Below, piece after piece: positions 28,774-38,351 of a DNA stretch of 64,000 nucleotides. How positions within the stretch are numbered: the first letter of the stretch is position 1; each line of letters opens with the position of its first letter. Under the pieces are notes generated by a model, which saw only the letters and a list, made by a program, of their open reading frames with translations, had not been told where the DNA came from and did no database searches. The position numbers and the translations under genes were made by a program. Source of the stretch: Agarivorans sp050870875. GTDB taxonomy: Bacteria > Pseudomonadota > Gammaproteobacteria > Enterobacterales > Celerinatantimonadaceae. The stretch spans positions 2,666,001 to 2,730,000 of the forward strand of contig NZ_CP194041.2 in assembly GCF_050870875.2 (NCBI RefSeq), given 5' to 3'.

Positions 28774-30798
28774 ATGAAAATAACAATGCTAGTGTTAATC
28801 CTCACAGCCGTTACCTTCTCACTACTCAATGGCTGTGGATCCGATGATAGAATCTACTTTCAACCCTCTCTCGGCTATAAAACACTGAGTCTCATTGAAG
28901 TGGACAATTACCATTTTAAAGACCTTAATAGAGACGGGCAGCTCAGCCCCTATGAAGATTGGCGTTTAACTAGTGCAGAACGAGCCTCAGATCTCGTCAG
29001 CCAAATGAACACCAAACAAAAAGCGGGCTTAATGATGCATGGCACCTTGCCCCTAGACTCCGCTGGCCGCATATCCAGCAATGCGATGACACCACTGCTC
29101 AACAACTATGTAAATACCTTTATTACGCGCATGGCTGGCGACCCTCTCGCAATCGCCGAAGATAACAATGCCCTACAACAACGGGCAGAAGCGATTGGTC
29201 TTGGGATCCCGGTTACCATTAGCACCGATCCTCGAAATCATTTTATCAACGATCCAAACGCCACCGCCGTTGGGGCTGGCGGTTTTTCACAGTGGCCTGA
29301 GTTATTAGGTTTTGCCGCCCTGAATGATCCTGAGCTGGTAAAAGAATTTGCCGATATTGCTCGTCAGGAATATCGTACGGTAGGGATCCATGAAGCGCTC
29401 TCTCCTCAAGCTGATTTGTCCACCGAACCTCGTTGGGGTAGGAGCGCCGGAACCTTTGGTGAAGATAACATAATTGCCAAAAATTTGGTGGGAGCTTACA
29501 TTGAAGGTTTTCAGCGTGGTATCGAAGGGCTCAATCCAAACAGTGTCATCTCTGTCGTGAAACACTTTGCTGGCGGGGGCCCACAACTCAACGGCTTTGA
29601 TGCGCATAACCACTTTGGTAAAGAACAAGTCTATCCCGGCAGTAACTTTCAATATCATTTACTCCCCTTTGAAGGCGCCTTTGATGCAAACGTGGGCTCG
29701 GTGATGCCCTATTACGGCCAGCCTATCGGATTAAACTATAACGACCAGCACATTGAAGCAGTTGGCTTTGGCTTTAACAAACAAATACTCGACACTTTGC
29801 TGCGAGGTAAATACAACTTTAAAGGCGTCGTGCTCAGCGACTGGGGGATAGTGAATGACTGTAATGACAAATGTCAGCTCGGCTTAAGCGATCAAGAGCT
29901 TACCGATGGTGTGAGCGTTTGGACGGTTCCTTTTGGAATGTCCTGGGGCGTTGAGCCTTTATCAATCGCCGAACGTTATGCCAAAAGCGTCGATGCTGGC
30001 GTTGACCAGTTTGGTGGCGTACAAGATCCTTCTCATTTACTGGAAGCGATAGCCGCAGGATTAATAACAAATGAACAAATCGATAAAGCAGCGCAACGGA
30101 TCTTAATTCAAAAATTTGACCTTGGCTTATTTGAAAATCCCTATGTTGACACTTCTATTGTGACAAATTTTGTCGGCAATGAGGATTTTCAACGCGTCGC
30201 AACCAAGACCCAGAGCCGTGCTCATGTATTGCTAAAAAACGACGCGGAAACTTTGCCGCTCAGTCCAAACAAGACCCCGAAGGTTTACTTATATCAAGTC
30301 AATGCTCAAGTGGCGACAGACTATGGTTTTACCGTTGTAGATAAACTAGAAGATGCCGATATCGCAATCTTACGGGTGAATACACCTTACGAAACTGATC
30401 CGCGCTTACCATTTGGTAACGTACATTTTGGTCAACTTGGATTTTTCGACCAAACCAACTTGATCCAAGACCAAGACCATCAAGGTGTTTATTCGGGCAG
30501 TGAAGACTACGCAGCAATCCAGGCTGCCACTGCAGCAGCCATCCCCACGGTTATTTCCATTTACTTGGACCGCCCTGCTATTCTCACGGCAATTGAGCCC
30601 AGTGCAAGCGCATTGTTGGCAAACTTTGGGGCTTTAGACAGCGCTTTTTTCGATGTCTTGCTTGGCAAGACACCACCGCAAGGACATTTACCCTTCGAGC
30701 TCCCTTCAAGTTGGCAAGCCGTATTAGAACAAGATGAAGATGTAGCACATGACTCGGCCAACCCACTCTACCAACTTGGCTTCGGCTTGAGCTATTAA
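28774..30798 (+). CDS. GH3-family glycoside hydrolase lipoprotein
   Basis: GH3 enzyme of 674 residues exported as a lipoprotein: signal MLVLILTAVTFSLLNGC has a lipobox LNGC with Cys at residue 21 and Gly-Ser following, which favours outer-membrane sorting. Like the neighbouring GH3 protein it has an EF-hand-like loop DLNRDGQLSPYEDW at the start. The barrel has the nucleophile Asp in VVLSDWGIVND and ISVVKHFAGGGPQLNG. The protein ends after the sandwich domain (LPFELPSSW...LYQLGFGLSY) and lacks a fibronectin-like tail. This size matches exo-beta-glucanase/glucosidase GH3 lipoproteins of Alteromonadales. It is divergent from the AraC gene. Confidence 0.9.
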   Translation: MKITMLVLILTAVTFSLLNGCGSDDRIYFQPSLGYKTLSLIEVDNYHFKDLNRDGQLSPYEDWRLTSAERASDLVSQMNTKQKAGLMMHGTLPLDSAGRISSNAMTPLLNNYVNTFITRMAGDPLAIAEDNNALQQRAEAIGLGIPVTISTDPRNHFINDPNATAVGAGGFSQWPELLGFAALNDPELVKEFADIARQEYRTVGIHEALSPQADLSTEPRWGRSAGTFGEDNIIAKNLVGAYIEGFQRGIEGLNPNSVISVVKHFAGGGPQLNGFDAHNHFGKEQVYPGSNFQYHLLPFEGAFDANVGSVMPYYGQPIGLNYNDQHIEAVGFGFNKQILDTLLRGKYNFKGVVLSDWGIVNDCNDKCQLGLSDQELTDGVSVWTVPFGMSWGVEPLSIAERYAKSVDAGVDQFGGVQDPSHLLEAIAAGLITNEQIDKAAQRILIQKFDLGLFENPYVDTSIVTNFVGNEDFQRVATKTQSRAHVLLKNDAETLPLSPNKTPKVYLYQVNAQVATDYGFTVVDKLEDADIAILRVNTPYETDPRLPFGNVHFGQLGFFDQTNLIQDQDHQGVYSGSEDYAAIQAATAAAIPTVISIYLDRPAILTAIEPSASALLANFGALDSAFFDVLLGKTPPQGHLPFELPSSWQAVLEQDEDVAHDSANPLYQLGFGLSY

Positions 30799-30805
30799 AT
30801 CCCTC

Positions 30806-30834
30806 GCCCGCCCCAACAAGGTGGGCATTTTCTT
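30806..30834 (+). terminator. Terminator after the GH3 lipoprotein gene
   Basis: Arms GCCCGCC (30806-30812) and GGTGGGC (30820-30826) pair with one G-T wobble and are followed by ATTTTCTT, starting 8 bases after the stop. Confidence 0.6.
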
Positions 30835-30874
30835 AAGACAACGACCTTAAACGACATTATTTGTAGCCACGGTA

Positions 30875-31621
30875 TTACTCAATGTATCGGTTGATGATCC
30901 GCTGATAGGTTCCGTCACGCTTTAACGCCTTTAAAGTATCACTAAACGCAGCGACCAGTTCAGGCGCAACCGTATTTTTAGAAAAAGCGATATAAGTAGG
31001 AACAACCTCAATATGCGGCGACAGTTGTTTTAAGCGTCCCTCTTGTCCCAGCTCCTTGATAATATAAGCCATGGTATAATCTGGGCCAATAATGACATCG
31101 AGCCGCTGGTTAACCAACTTCATAACGTTCTGACGATAATCGGCAACTCTTTCTATTTTAGAAATGCCACCACTATCGATAACCTGCTCCCACATCGGTC
31201 CATAAGTCGCACCGCGTAGTACCCCAAAGCGATAGGCTCCCAGATCGCCTAATTGTCCATTAAAGGTAATTTCAGATTGTGCTTGCACATATAATACTGC
31301 GGCTTGCTCAATCAACACTTCATCACTGTAGTTAAGATAAACTTGTCGCTCTGATTTTTTTACAATGGCAAAAATTCCATCCGCTTTGCTTTCTTCAAGC
31401 ATGCGCAGCGCTCGAGCAAAAGGATAAACTTCGATGGTGACCGATCGATGCAAACGGGCAAATACTTCTTTTACAATGTCGACCGCAATTCCCTTATTAT
31501 AACCATTTTGTTGATACTCAATTGGCGGTTGTTCCAGAATTAACAGCTTCAAATGATTGGCATAGCAATAAGGGCTCAACAAGAGCCAAAGACCTAGGCT
31601 TAATCTCCATAAAAACTTCAT
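30875..31621 (-). CDS. Periplasmic solute-binding protein, family 3
   Basis: Secreted substrate-binding protein of 248 residues (SBP_bac_3 fold). The signal peptide is MKFLWRLSLGLWLLLSPYCYA. The mature domain starts LKLLILEQPPIEYQQNGYNKGIAVDIVKEVF and contains FGVLRGATYGPMWEQ and a distal SDTLKALKRDGTYQRI helix, the usual lobe layout. No permease or ATPase is adjacent, as is common for the stand-alone amino-acid-binding-like proteins of Shewanella and Vibrio. The ATG at 31621 has GGAG five to six bases upstream; the longer frame to 31708 lacks signal-peptide character. The ligand is unknown. Confidence 0.82.
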   Translation of the reverse strand: MKFLWRLSLGLWLLLSPYCYANHLKLLILEQPPIEYQQNGYNKGIAVDIVKEVFARLHRSVTIEVYPFARALRMLEESKADGIFAIVKKSERQVYLNYSDEVLIEQAAVLYVQAQSEITFNGQLGDLGAYRFGVLRGATYGPMWEQVIDSGGISKIERVADYRQNVMKLVNQRLDVIIGPDYTMAYIIKELGQEGRLKQLSPHIEVVPTYIAFSKNTVAPELVAAFSDTLKALKRDGTYQRIINRYIE

Positions 31622-31923
31622 AAAACTCCAAAAGTGAATGGGCTTAAAGCGAGGGTTCAAATGAATAAGAATACAGTTAAGTATAGAAAAGCGCACTGGA
31701 GTCAGCACTTAAATTAGAACTTACAACAACAGTCCATCAAGTTAGCTCGCTGTAATCTTGAGCCAACACCACCAGTTATGTTCAAGCCTATCGGTTAATG
31801 AGGACGAAGCGTTCGGATGGTTCTGTGCTTGTTGATGATTTAGACAAACCTAGATAAGTCGTGCATGAAAGCGGCTTCAAGTAACAATAAGCGCAAGCTG
31901 GTGCTTATAACCAAGGCAATAGC

Positions 31924-31954
31924 TATCGCCGTTAACCAAAGGCTAACGGCGATA
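31924..31954 (-). terminator. Hairpin downstream of the phytase gene
   Basis: Perfect 11-bp arms TATCGCCGTTA and TAACGGCGATA (31924-31934, 31944-31954) with a 9-base loop, 13 bases beyond the stop codon of the phytase gene. No clear T-run follows on the minus strand. Confidence 0.5.
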
Positions 31955-31967
31955 TAATCGGTCAATC

Positions 31968-34049
31968 TTAGTCATCAAAGCTGGCTTGGATCGTCTGCCA
32001 ATCAACTAGTTTAAAGTTTTGGTTCAACTGTTGGTAGTTGGCATCGATATTATACCAATCCTGCGCAATAAATAATCCCTTAGGGTAAGCACTTCCCAAA
32101 TTCGCCGATACCGCGTGAATTCCATCTGTATCACTGGCACCATCGACCCCCAGATTATCATCACCGATAATCGCAAAATGCCCCACCAAACGATTATTCT
32201 GAGCCAGATCGTAGGCCACATAAGTATTATTACCTTGGCTCGAAGCCAGTAGATATTTATGAATGCCATCATCATATAGGGTTAAGCCTTCAATATCGGC
32301 AACCAAGTTCTCTCCATCAACTTTGGCAAATAAGCTCGCTTGAGTATCGGCTCCTTCTTCGGCGCTAAATTGCCAGATTGCCTGGTCCTCTTCGCCTAGA
32401 TATAAGGTAGCGCTACTGTCATCCACTACACAACCTTCCGGCTGACTGGCCACACTCAGCGTTCGAACCACCTCACCACTAAAGCCCCCCTCAACTGGTG
32501 TTAAGCGCCATTGCTCAACTTGACCGTTTTTACCATTCACAAACACATAGGCGGTATTGTCTGCCGATTGGTACATACACAGACCGTAAACTTCATCGAG
32601 TGAAGATTGAAGTTCCGCCGCATCTGGATGCACGGCATTACCCAAAGCAGCAAGCGGCACGATTGGATCTTGGCCATCAGCAGAGCGTATTTGATAAAGA
32701 GCGATGGTATTCAGTTCACGATTGCTGGCTGCCGCTATGCTAATGTCTTGCCCCGCGAAATTTTGCACCTTGGAACGGATATCGACGTTATTGGGTTTAC
32801 CTTGAGCCAAGTACTGTACTTGCTGACCTTGCAAGTTATAAGCAAGCAAGCCGCCTTGTTTATTGGTCGCAATAATCAAGCTTTGTTCGGCATCGTCGGG
32901 ATTTAACCAAAACGCTGGATCATCGGCTGCATCACCATCGTCGTCAACCGCTGCGGTTTCTCCTGTCGCCGCGACTAAAGCCACCCCGGAGAGGGAAAGT
33001 TCTCGATGCGCTAATACATCGCTGATTGGCCGAGCACTTAAGCCATTTTGCTGATTAAGCGCCGTAAAGCTCAATTTCTCATAAATTGGTTGTTCTAATT
33101 CGGAGTTAGCCAACCATAAGCCATCTTCAGCCACGGCTAACGCTTTGGTTTCATCGATACCAGCAACCCGCTGCTGCGAATTAAAAACCCAGTTATCACG
33201 CTGATAAAACAGTAGGCCTGCACCTTCATCAGCAGCAACTAAGTAACCTTTCCCCTGTGCTTGATAGATAAGCTCTAAACCTTCAATTTCTTGTAAGTGA
33301 CCAAGTGGTGCCACCCCATCCACCAGCTGACGCTCTTTCACATTCTCGGGATTTGCACCATAAGCCCAAATCCCTATATTTTGCTCGGCGATATACAAGT
33401 TTGCCAATTCGTCATCGGCAATACATGCACTTAACTTCCCCCCCACTGAAAATTCGCGAACTGGCAGTGCCACTCCGTTCACATCTTGCAATCGACTGCT
33501 CACTTGGCTGCCATCAAAACTCAATTTAAATTGTTTCGCCATCCCGTCATCGGCTACACCAGTGACCATCAGCTCACCCGTGGTGATATTTTTATATAAA
33601 CATAAACCTTCGGCATTGAAGCCAACATCAAAGCTGCCTAAATCAGTCAACGGCCCACTTTGGCCATCGCTAATCGCATAAAATCCGAAAGACTGCTGCT
33701 CGGGTAAAGCCACTGCTAAAATATCGGCACTGCCGGCATGTTGATCGCTAATGTCATAACGAATATCAGCGCTGGTCGGTGCAATACCCTGCAACTGCTG
33801 TAGCTGTTCTCCATGGCTTGAAAACACCGCTAAACCGTCGTCTTCAAGCGTCGCAATTAATAGGCTCTTGCTCGAGTCACTGTGATTAAACCAATAAGCT
33901 GCATCGCCGAAGTCATCATAAGTGAGCGTTGTTTTAAGCTCGGTGCTCAAGGGCGTTGTGACTGCAGCAGTTGTATCGCTGTTGCCACATGCGCTTAAAC
34001 CACCAATGCTCAAGATAATGGTTAAACTACTTAATCCTAAATGACGCAT
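31968..34049 (-). CDS. Two-domain beta-propeller phytase lipoprotein
   Basis: Probable 3-phytase that releases phosphate from inositol hexakisphosphate, 693 residues. The signal ends in the lipobox LSAC (TIILSIGGLSACGNS). Two beta-propeller phytase domains follow in tandem. The N-terminal one (about 30-345) begins DDFGDAAYWFNHSDSSKSLLIAT. The C-terminal one (about 355-693) has the calcium/phosphate-site motifs DDPAFWLNPDDAEQSLIIATNKQGGL, DNTAYVFVNGKNG, EGCVVDD, YLGEEDQAIW, DIEGLTLYDDG and LLASSQGNNTY, and the closing DGIHAVS. The first domain lacks several of these, as in known dual-domain phytases where the N-terminal unit assists the other. The ATG at 34049 has AAAGGAA. Confidence 0.88.
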   Translation of the reverse strand: MRHLGLSSLTIILSIGGLSACGNSDTTAAVTTPLSTELKTTLTYDDFGDAAYWFNHSDSSKSLLIATLEDDGLAVFSSHGEQLQQLQGIAPTSADIRYDISDQHAGSADILAVALPEQQSFGFYAISDGQSGPLTDLGSFDVGFNAEGLCLYKNITTGELMVTGVADDGMAKQFKLSFDGSQVSSRLQDVNGVALPVREFSVGGKLSACIADDELANLYIAEQNIGIWAYGANPENVKERQLVDGVAPLGHLQEIEGLELIYQAQGKGYLVAADEGAGLLFYQRDNWVFNSQQRVAGIDETKALAVAEDGLWLANSELEQPIYEKLSFTALNQQNGLSARPISDVLAHRELSLSGVALVAATGETAAVDDDGDAADDPAFWLNPDDAEQSLIIATNKQGGLLAYNLQGQQVQYLAQGKPNNVDIRSKVQNFAGQDISIAAASNRELNTIALYQIRSADGQDPIVPLAALGNAVHPDAAELQSSLDEVYGLCMYQSADNTAYVFVNGKNGQVEQWRLTPVEGGFSGEVVRTLSVASQPEGCVVDDSSATLYLGEEDQAIWQFSAEEGADTQASLFAKVDGENLVADIEGLTLYDDGIHKYLLASSQGNNTYVAYDLAQNNRLVGHFAIIGDDNLGVDGASDTDGIHAVSANLGSAYPKGLFIAQDWYNIDANYQQLNQNFKLVDWQTIQASFDD

Positions 34050-34343
34050 TCGATATTCCTTTGTAATGAAGATTGCCAGCGACCTTAAGCAGCCCAAATG
34101 GCACTTTTATGACAGTAAGTTGGCGTACTCCCTGTACAGAGCGTTGAAGTGCACATACTCAACGAGAAGTGAGCTATTGAGACTAATTGAATCAAATTAA
34201 AACCGTCATAAAAGCGGTTTAAACTATGCCTAAACTATGGATCCGCCACGAATAACGGGGTTCAATGAAAAACAATATGAGCTAATCGGACTATTTTTCA
34301 TTTTTCCCCGCGAGAGGCGAAGGTTAAGCAAGGTTAAACAAGA

Positions 34344-35306
34344 TTGAATCATCGAAAAAATTTAGGCTACGTGTGTGCCGAACTTTATTATGCTTTAAAG
34401 CCACATCGCTGGTGGTTGTTGTTACAAGTGGTGAGCTTAGTGGGATTAATTGGCTTAAATGCTCACCATGGCGAAATAAAATCATGGGCTCAATTAGACT
34501 GGGTCGACATTGTTGGAGAAGGCGCGACGGCGCTGCTGATTGTATGTTGGCTGATAATTATTCTTTCAGTACGTGCTAAGGGTTGGCTTACCGATCTATT
34601 TGCTTGCGGATTAATCGCCATGGTATTAGCACTTAGCCAAGATCTATTAGATGAGTTTTTTCAACTTGAATCTGGGATCCGCTGGGACAGTTGGCTAGAG
34701 TCGATGCCTGTTGGATTTTTATTGCTCACCGCCGCGCTATGGTTTTGGCGGGCCGAACAACAACAAATTAGCCGTTACTTGAGCCGTCGTAAATTGTTAA
34801 GCCCTGCTCCGACAGCAATCGATGGTGGATTGAACATTCCTGGCTTTGAATATTTACAGCAACAGTTATTGCAACGCGCCAAACAGCCGAAAACTTGGCT
34901 AAATAACCAACTGTTGTTGCTAGAAGTTGCCGACTTTAATGCGCTCAGTCGATGCTATGGCGGCAGCGCAGCCGATAAGCTATTAATGACCATCACCGAA
35001 TTATTACTGTTAGCTTTGCCACCGGATGCACTGTTGTGCCGTTACGCTGGACAACGATTTGCGATTTTGCTCAATCACTCGCCGCCACAAGCCGCGATAC
35101 TCAGTCAGCAACTATCCACGCTACTGCAACATTTTTGCTTTCGCAATCAGCAAAACCAAGCAATTCACCCCAGTTTTCACTGGGTAAAAGTGTCAGCAGA
35201 ACTTGCCGATTCGCCGCAACAGGCGGTTCAACAACTCCTAGAACAAGCTAATCAACAGCTAACGATTCTCAAACAAGCAAGTCATGGTGAAGTCCTTGCC
35301 AATTAA
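34344..35306 (+). CDS. Membrane protein with degenerate GGDEF domain
   Basis: Protein of about 320 residues with four hydrophobic helices (about residues 22-135) and a cytoplasmic GGDEF-fold domain (about 165-310). The active-site loop reads RYAGQRFAILL where active diguanylate cyclases have R-x-G-G-D-E-F, so synthesis of cyclic-di-GMP is not expected; a binding or protein-contact role is more likely. The start is TTG at 34344 (an in-frame stop lies just upstream, AAGGT is about 10 bases before) or GTG at 34371. Its end overlaps the following AraC-family gene by 23 bases, implying coupled translation. Confidence 0.7.
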   Translation: MNHRKNLGYVCAELYYALKPHRWWLLLQVVSLVGLIGLNAHHGEIKSWAQLDWVDIVGEGATALLIVCWLIIILSVRAKGWLTDLFACGLIAMVLALSQDLLDEFFQLESGIRWDSWLESMPVGFLLLTAALWFWRAEQQQISRYLSRRKLLSPAPTAIDGGLNIPGFEYLQQQLLQRAKQPKTWLNNQLLLLEVADFNALSRCYGGSAADKLLMTITELLLLALPPDALLCRYAGQRFAILLNHSPPQAAILSQQLSTLLQHFCFRNQQNQAIHPSFHWVKVSAELADSPQQAVQQLLEQANQQLTILKQASHGEVLAN

Positions 35307-36318
35307 TCTCAGCATTCAGGTCTTGGAAAACCAGCAACGTTTCATCCCCGCCGAACACCAGTTAGCCCTATTACTCGATCTGCTGCTTGAGCGCGGGGCT
35401 GAGCCGCACTTTTTACTCCGTAAAACGGGAATTTTTTATCAAGATATTTTAGGCGGCGAGCTAAAGATCAGCCCTAAACAATTAGCCCGACTATGTTTAA
35501 ATATTAGTCTTCAGTCGAACGATCGAGACATTAGCTTTGTATTTGGTCAACGTTTGTTTCCCGGCGTATTTGAACAGTACTCCCACTTATTGACACACGC
35601 CCCCAACCTTAGAAGCTTACTCGGCGTTCTTTGTCGGCATTTTACTGACTATTTTCCACTGCTAAAACCACGCCTCGTTGACTGCCGCGAGCAGACTCAC
35701 TTATTGTTTGAAGATCCCTTTGGCGAAAGCCTTCGACCCAACCAACAACCAGAACAACTCGCCTATCGGCGCTGGATACAAGAAGCGCTGGTGAGCGCAA
35801 TTGTCTCCTTATGTGAATGGCGAGCCGCTGCGCCCCTGCCTTGGCAGATCCAATTTGATTACCCCGCCCCCAGCTGGCGGGCAGAATATCAAGTTCACCT
35901 TGGAGACCAAGTAAAATTTAGCCAAACTTATAGTGCCTTGAGCATCGCTCAACAATACTTGGATAAACCTTGGCAACAACATTCAGCCATCATTTATCAA
36001 CTGGCCCACAGCAAAGTAAACCTTAGCCAGCACGACAGTCTACTGAGTATCATTCGTGAGCTGCTACGACAAAACATCAGCCAATTACCCAGTCTAGAAC
36101 AAATCGCCCAACAACTCGCGTTGAGTCCAGCGACCTTAAAGCGCAGATTAAAAAGTCACCACAGCAGTTACCGCTTACTGTGTGATGAAGTTCGCCAGCA
36201 ACATGCATTTTTTCTACAAGCGCAATATAACTACAGCGATAATCAGCTAAGCACCGCGATGAACTTTTTTGATGTCAGTAATTTTCGTCGCGCCTTTCGG
36301 CGTTGGTTAAGCCAATAA
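35284..36318 (+). CDS. AraC-family regulator with arabinose-binding-like N-terminal domain
   Basis: Regulator of 344 residues. The N-terminal part (about 25-205) fits the Arabinose_bd domain of OruR/ArgR-like AraC members (LARLCLNISLQSNDRDISFVFGQRL, followed by the LLGVLCRHFTDYFPLL segment). The C-terminal helix-turn-helix domain (about 250-342) has LEQIAQQLALSPATLKRRLK and a weakly conserved final motif NQLSTAMNFFDVSNFRRAFRRW. It starts inside the 3' end of the degenerate-GGDEF gene, so the two probably act together. It ends 15 bases before the convergent ABC permease gene. Confidence 0.85.
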   Translation: MVKSLPINLSIQVLENQQRFIPAEHQLALLLDLLLERGAEPHFLLRKTGIFYQDILGGELKISPKQLARLCLNISLQSNDRDISFVFGQRLFPGVFEQYSHLLTHAPNLRSLLGVLCRHFTDYFPLLKPRLVDCREQTHLLFEDPFGESLRPNQQPEQLAYRRWIQEALVSAIVSLCEWRAAAPLPWQIQFDYPAPSWRAEYQVHLGDQVKFSQTYSALSIAQQYLDKPWQQHSAIIYQLAHSKVNLSQHDSLLSIIRELLRQNISQLPSLEQIAQQLALSPATLKRRLKSHHSSYRLLCDEVRQQHAFFLQAQYNYSDNQLSTAMNFFDVSNFRRAFRRWLSQ

Positions 36319-36333
36319 TTGACTGAACATTCA

Positions 36334-37428
36334 CTAATCAAGACTTTTCTTAAAGCGGAATGAGGCCACCACTAAACCAATGATCGTGAAGGCCACCATC
36401 CATAGGCTATCTCGCCATAAATCGCTCAAATCAGCACCTCGTAACACAATCCCGCGGATCATCCGCATGAAGTGAGTCGCGGGCAAAATTTCAGAAATCC
36501 ATTGAGCGGCAACGGGCATCGCTTCATAGGGAAACATAAATCCTGACAATAAAATTGAAGGCAGTAAAATAAACACCGTCATTTGCATCGACTGTAACTG
36601 AGTTTGAGCAATGGTGGATATCACCAAACCCAAGGTAAGGCTGGCCGCTATAAAGAGCAGCGTCCCGAATAAAACTTGGCTGAGCGCACCGTTAATCGGC
36701 ACCGAAAAAATGAAATGCCCTAAACCCAAGATAATGGTCACTTGAATCAATCCCACAAACACATAGGGCACAATTTTAGCGATCATTAGCTCAATAGAGT
36801 GGATTGGGGTCGCAATCAACAACTCCAAATTGCCCCGTTCTCGCTCGCGAACAATCGCGGCACTGGTAAATAGAATCATCGTCATAGTAAGAATAACACC
36901 GAGCAAACCCGGTACAATATTCACCGCCGAACGGCGGCTTGGATTGTACAACAGGGTCACATCAAAAGTATTAGGCTGAGTATTGATTCGCCATTGTAAA
37001 TCATTTAAAGGCATCATCCGTAACTGCATAATAGCGGAGCTGACCATGGTATCTGAACCATCTACCAGCCACTGTCCCAAGGCTCTATTTTGCGCTAAGC
37101 GTTGCTCTAAATCCTTCGGTAAAATGAGTACCGCGCGCACCCTACCTTGTTCAATCGCTTGCTCAGCTTCAGCAATGCTTGCATAGAACTGGTTCACCTG
37201 GACAACCTGAGCCACCTTGAGCGACTCTACAATGAGGCGACCACTGCTGCTGCCACTTTGATCCACCACCGCCACTGGGATATTGCGCACATCGGTATTA
37301 ATTGCAAAGCCAAACAGCAACAACTGGATCAAAGGAATCATCACCACCATACCAAAGGTAATTCTATCTCTGGCCAGTTGACGAAACTCTTTAAGCATCA
37401 CCGCCTTAATTCGAAATACAGATTTCAT
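36334..37428 (-). CDS. ABC-2 type export permease (YhhJ-like)
   Basis: Permease of 364 residues: one N-terminal helix (ITFGMVVMIPLIQLLLFGFAI), a large periplasmic loop to about residue 170, and five C-terminal helices, the layout of the YhhJ/YbhS/YbhR family. The loop segment RERERGNLELLIATPI before the second helix is the ABC-2 signature. It is the third gene of an HlyD-ATPase-permease operon, overlapping the ATPase stop by 4 bases. Likely exports a hydrophobic compound; only one permease gene is present, so it probably works as a homodimer. Confidence 0.87.
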   Translation of the reverse strand: MKSVFRIKAVMLKEFRQLARDRITFGMVVMIPLIQLLLFGFAINTDVRNIPVAVVDQSGSSSGRLIVESLKVAQVVQVNQFYASIAEAEQAIEQGRVRAVLILPKDLEQRLAQNRALGQWLVDGSDTMVSSAIMQLRMMPLNDLQWRINTQPNTFDVTLLYNPSRRSAVNIVPGLLGVILTMTMILFTSAAIVRERERGNLELLIATPIHSIELMIAKIVPYVFVGLIQVTIILGLGHFIFSVPINGALSQVLFGTLLFIAASLTLGLVISTIAQTQLQSMQMTVFILLPSILLSGFMFPYEAMPVAAQWISEILPATHFMRMIRGIVLRGADLSDLWRDSLWMVAFTIIGLVVASFRFKKSLD

Positions 37429-38351
37429 TGGCGTCCCTTACCGGTCACGCTTACAAATACATCTTCTAAACTCGCCCGAGCAAGGCTTAGCTCAGCCCCT
37501 TGCAGCTGTGGATAATGCTTCACTAGCCAGCCAATAGGATCAGCAACTTGCTGATCGACCAAGACCCGCAAGCGGATCCCTAATTGTGCAGCTGAACGAA
37601 TTTCTGGATGCTGAATTAACTGTTGTTTTAACTCCCGCAAGTTGGCGGCTTTTAATTCCACCACGTTCACCCCCATATTGTTCATCAGCGTTTCTGGATC
37701 GCCGTCGGCGCGCATCTCTCCTGATTCCAAAATCGCCAATCGATGACAACGTTCGGCCTCATCCATATAGTGGGTGGCCACCAAAATAGTGGTGCCCTGA
37801 TCACTTAAATCAAACAATTGCTCCCAAAACTCGCGACGATTTTCTGGATCCACGGCCGAGGTAGGTTCATCCAAAAATAACAGTTCTGGCTGATGCATGG
37901 TGGCTGCGGCTAAAGACAAACGTTGCTTTTGTCCACCACTCATTCCTCCCACTCGCTGCTTACGCCGCTGAGTCAAACCATAGGTACTCAACTGTTGCTC
38001 TAAACGATGATTTAAGGACTTATTGGGCATACCAAAAATTTGTCCCATAAATTGTAAATTTTCCTGCACCGTTAAATCATCATATAAGGAGAACTTCTGC
38101 GTCATATAACCAATTTTTAAACGCAAGGTCTCGGCCTGCTTAGGAATATCCAATCCTAAGACTTTCACTTCACCGCTACTCGGGCTTAACAGACCAGTTA
38201 ACATTCGAATGGTGGTGGATTTTCCGCAACCGTTCGGTCCCAAGAAACCATAAATATGACCCTTGGTAACATTCAAATTCACCTGGTTTACGGCGGTAAA
38301 ATCGCCAAATTTGCGACTGATATTATTAGCAACAATCGCGTACTCACTCAT
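37425..38351 (-). CDS. ABC transporter ATP-binding protein of an export system
   Basis: ATPase of 308 residues with Walker A GPNGCGKST, Q-loop YMTQKFSLYDDLT, signature MSGGQKQRL, Walker B LLFLDEPTSAVDP and switch His VATHYMDEAE. The C-terminal extension (about 225-305) is typical of DrrA/CcmA-like export ATPases. It overlaps the HlyD gene by 8 bases and the permease gene by 4 bases, so the three form a tight operon similar to yhiI-rbbA-yhhJ or ybhGFSR but with a simple single-ATPase subunit. Confidence 0.9.
   Translation of the reverse strand: MSEYAIVANNISRKFGDFTAVNQVNLNVTKGHIYGFLGPNGCGKSTTIRMLTGLLSPSSGEVKVLGLDIPKQAETLRLKIGYMTQKFSLYDDLTVQENLQFMGQIFGMPNKSLNHRLEQQLSTYGLTQRRKQRVGGMSGGQKQRLSLAAATMHQPELLFLDEPTSAVDPENRREFWEQLFDLSDQGTTILVATHYMDEAERCHRLAILESGEMRADGDPETLMNNMGVNVVELKAANLRELKQQLIQHPEIRSAAQLGIRLRVLVDQQVADPIGWLVKHYPQLQGAELSLARASLEDVFVSVTGKGRQ

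Noticed and set aside
34344..35306. Active diguanylate cyclase
   Set aside because: The GGDEF loop reads AGQRF, missing the residues for metal and GTP binding.
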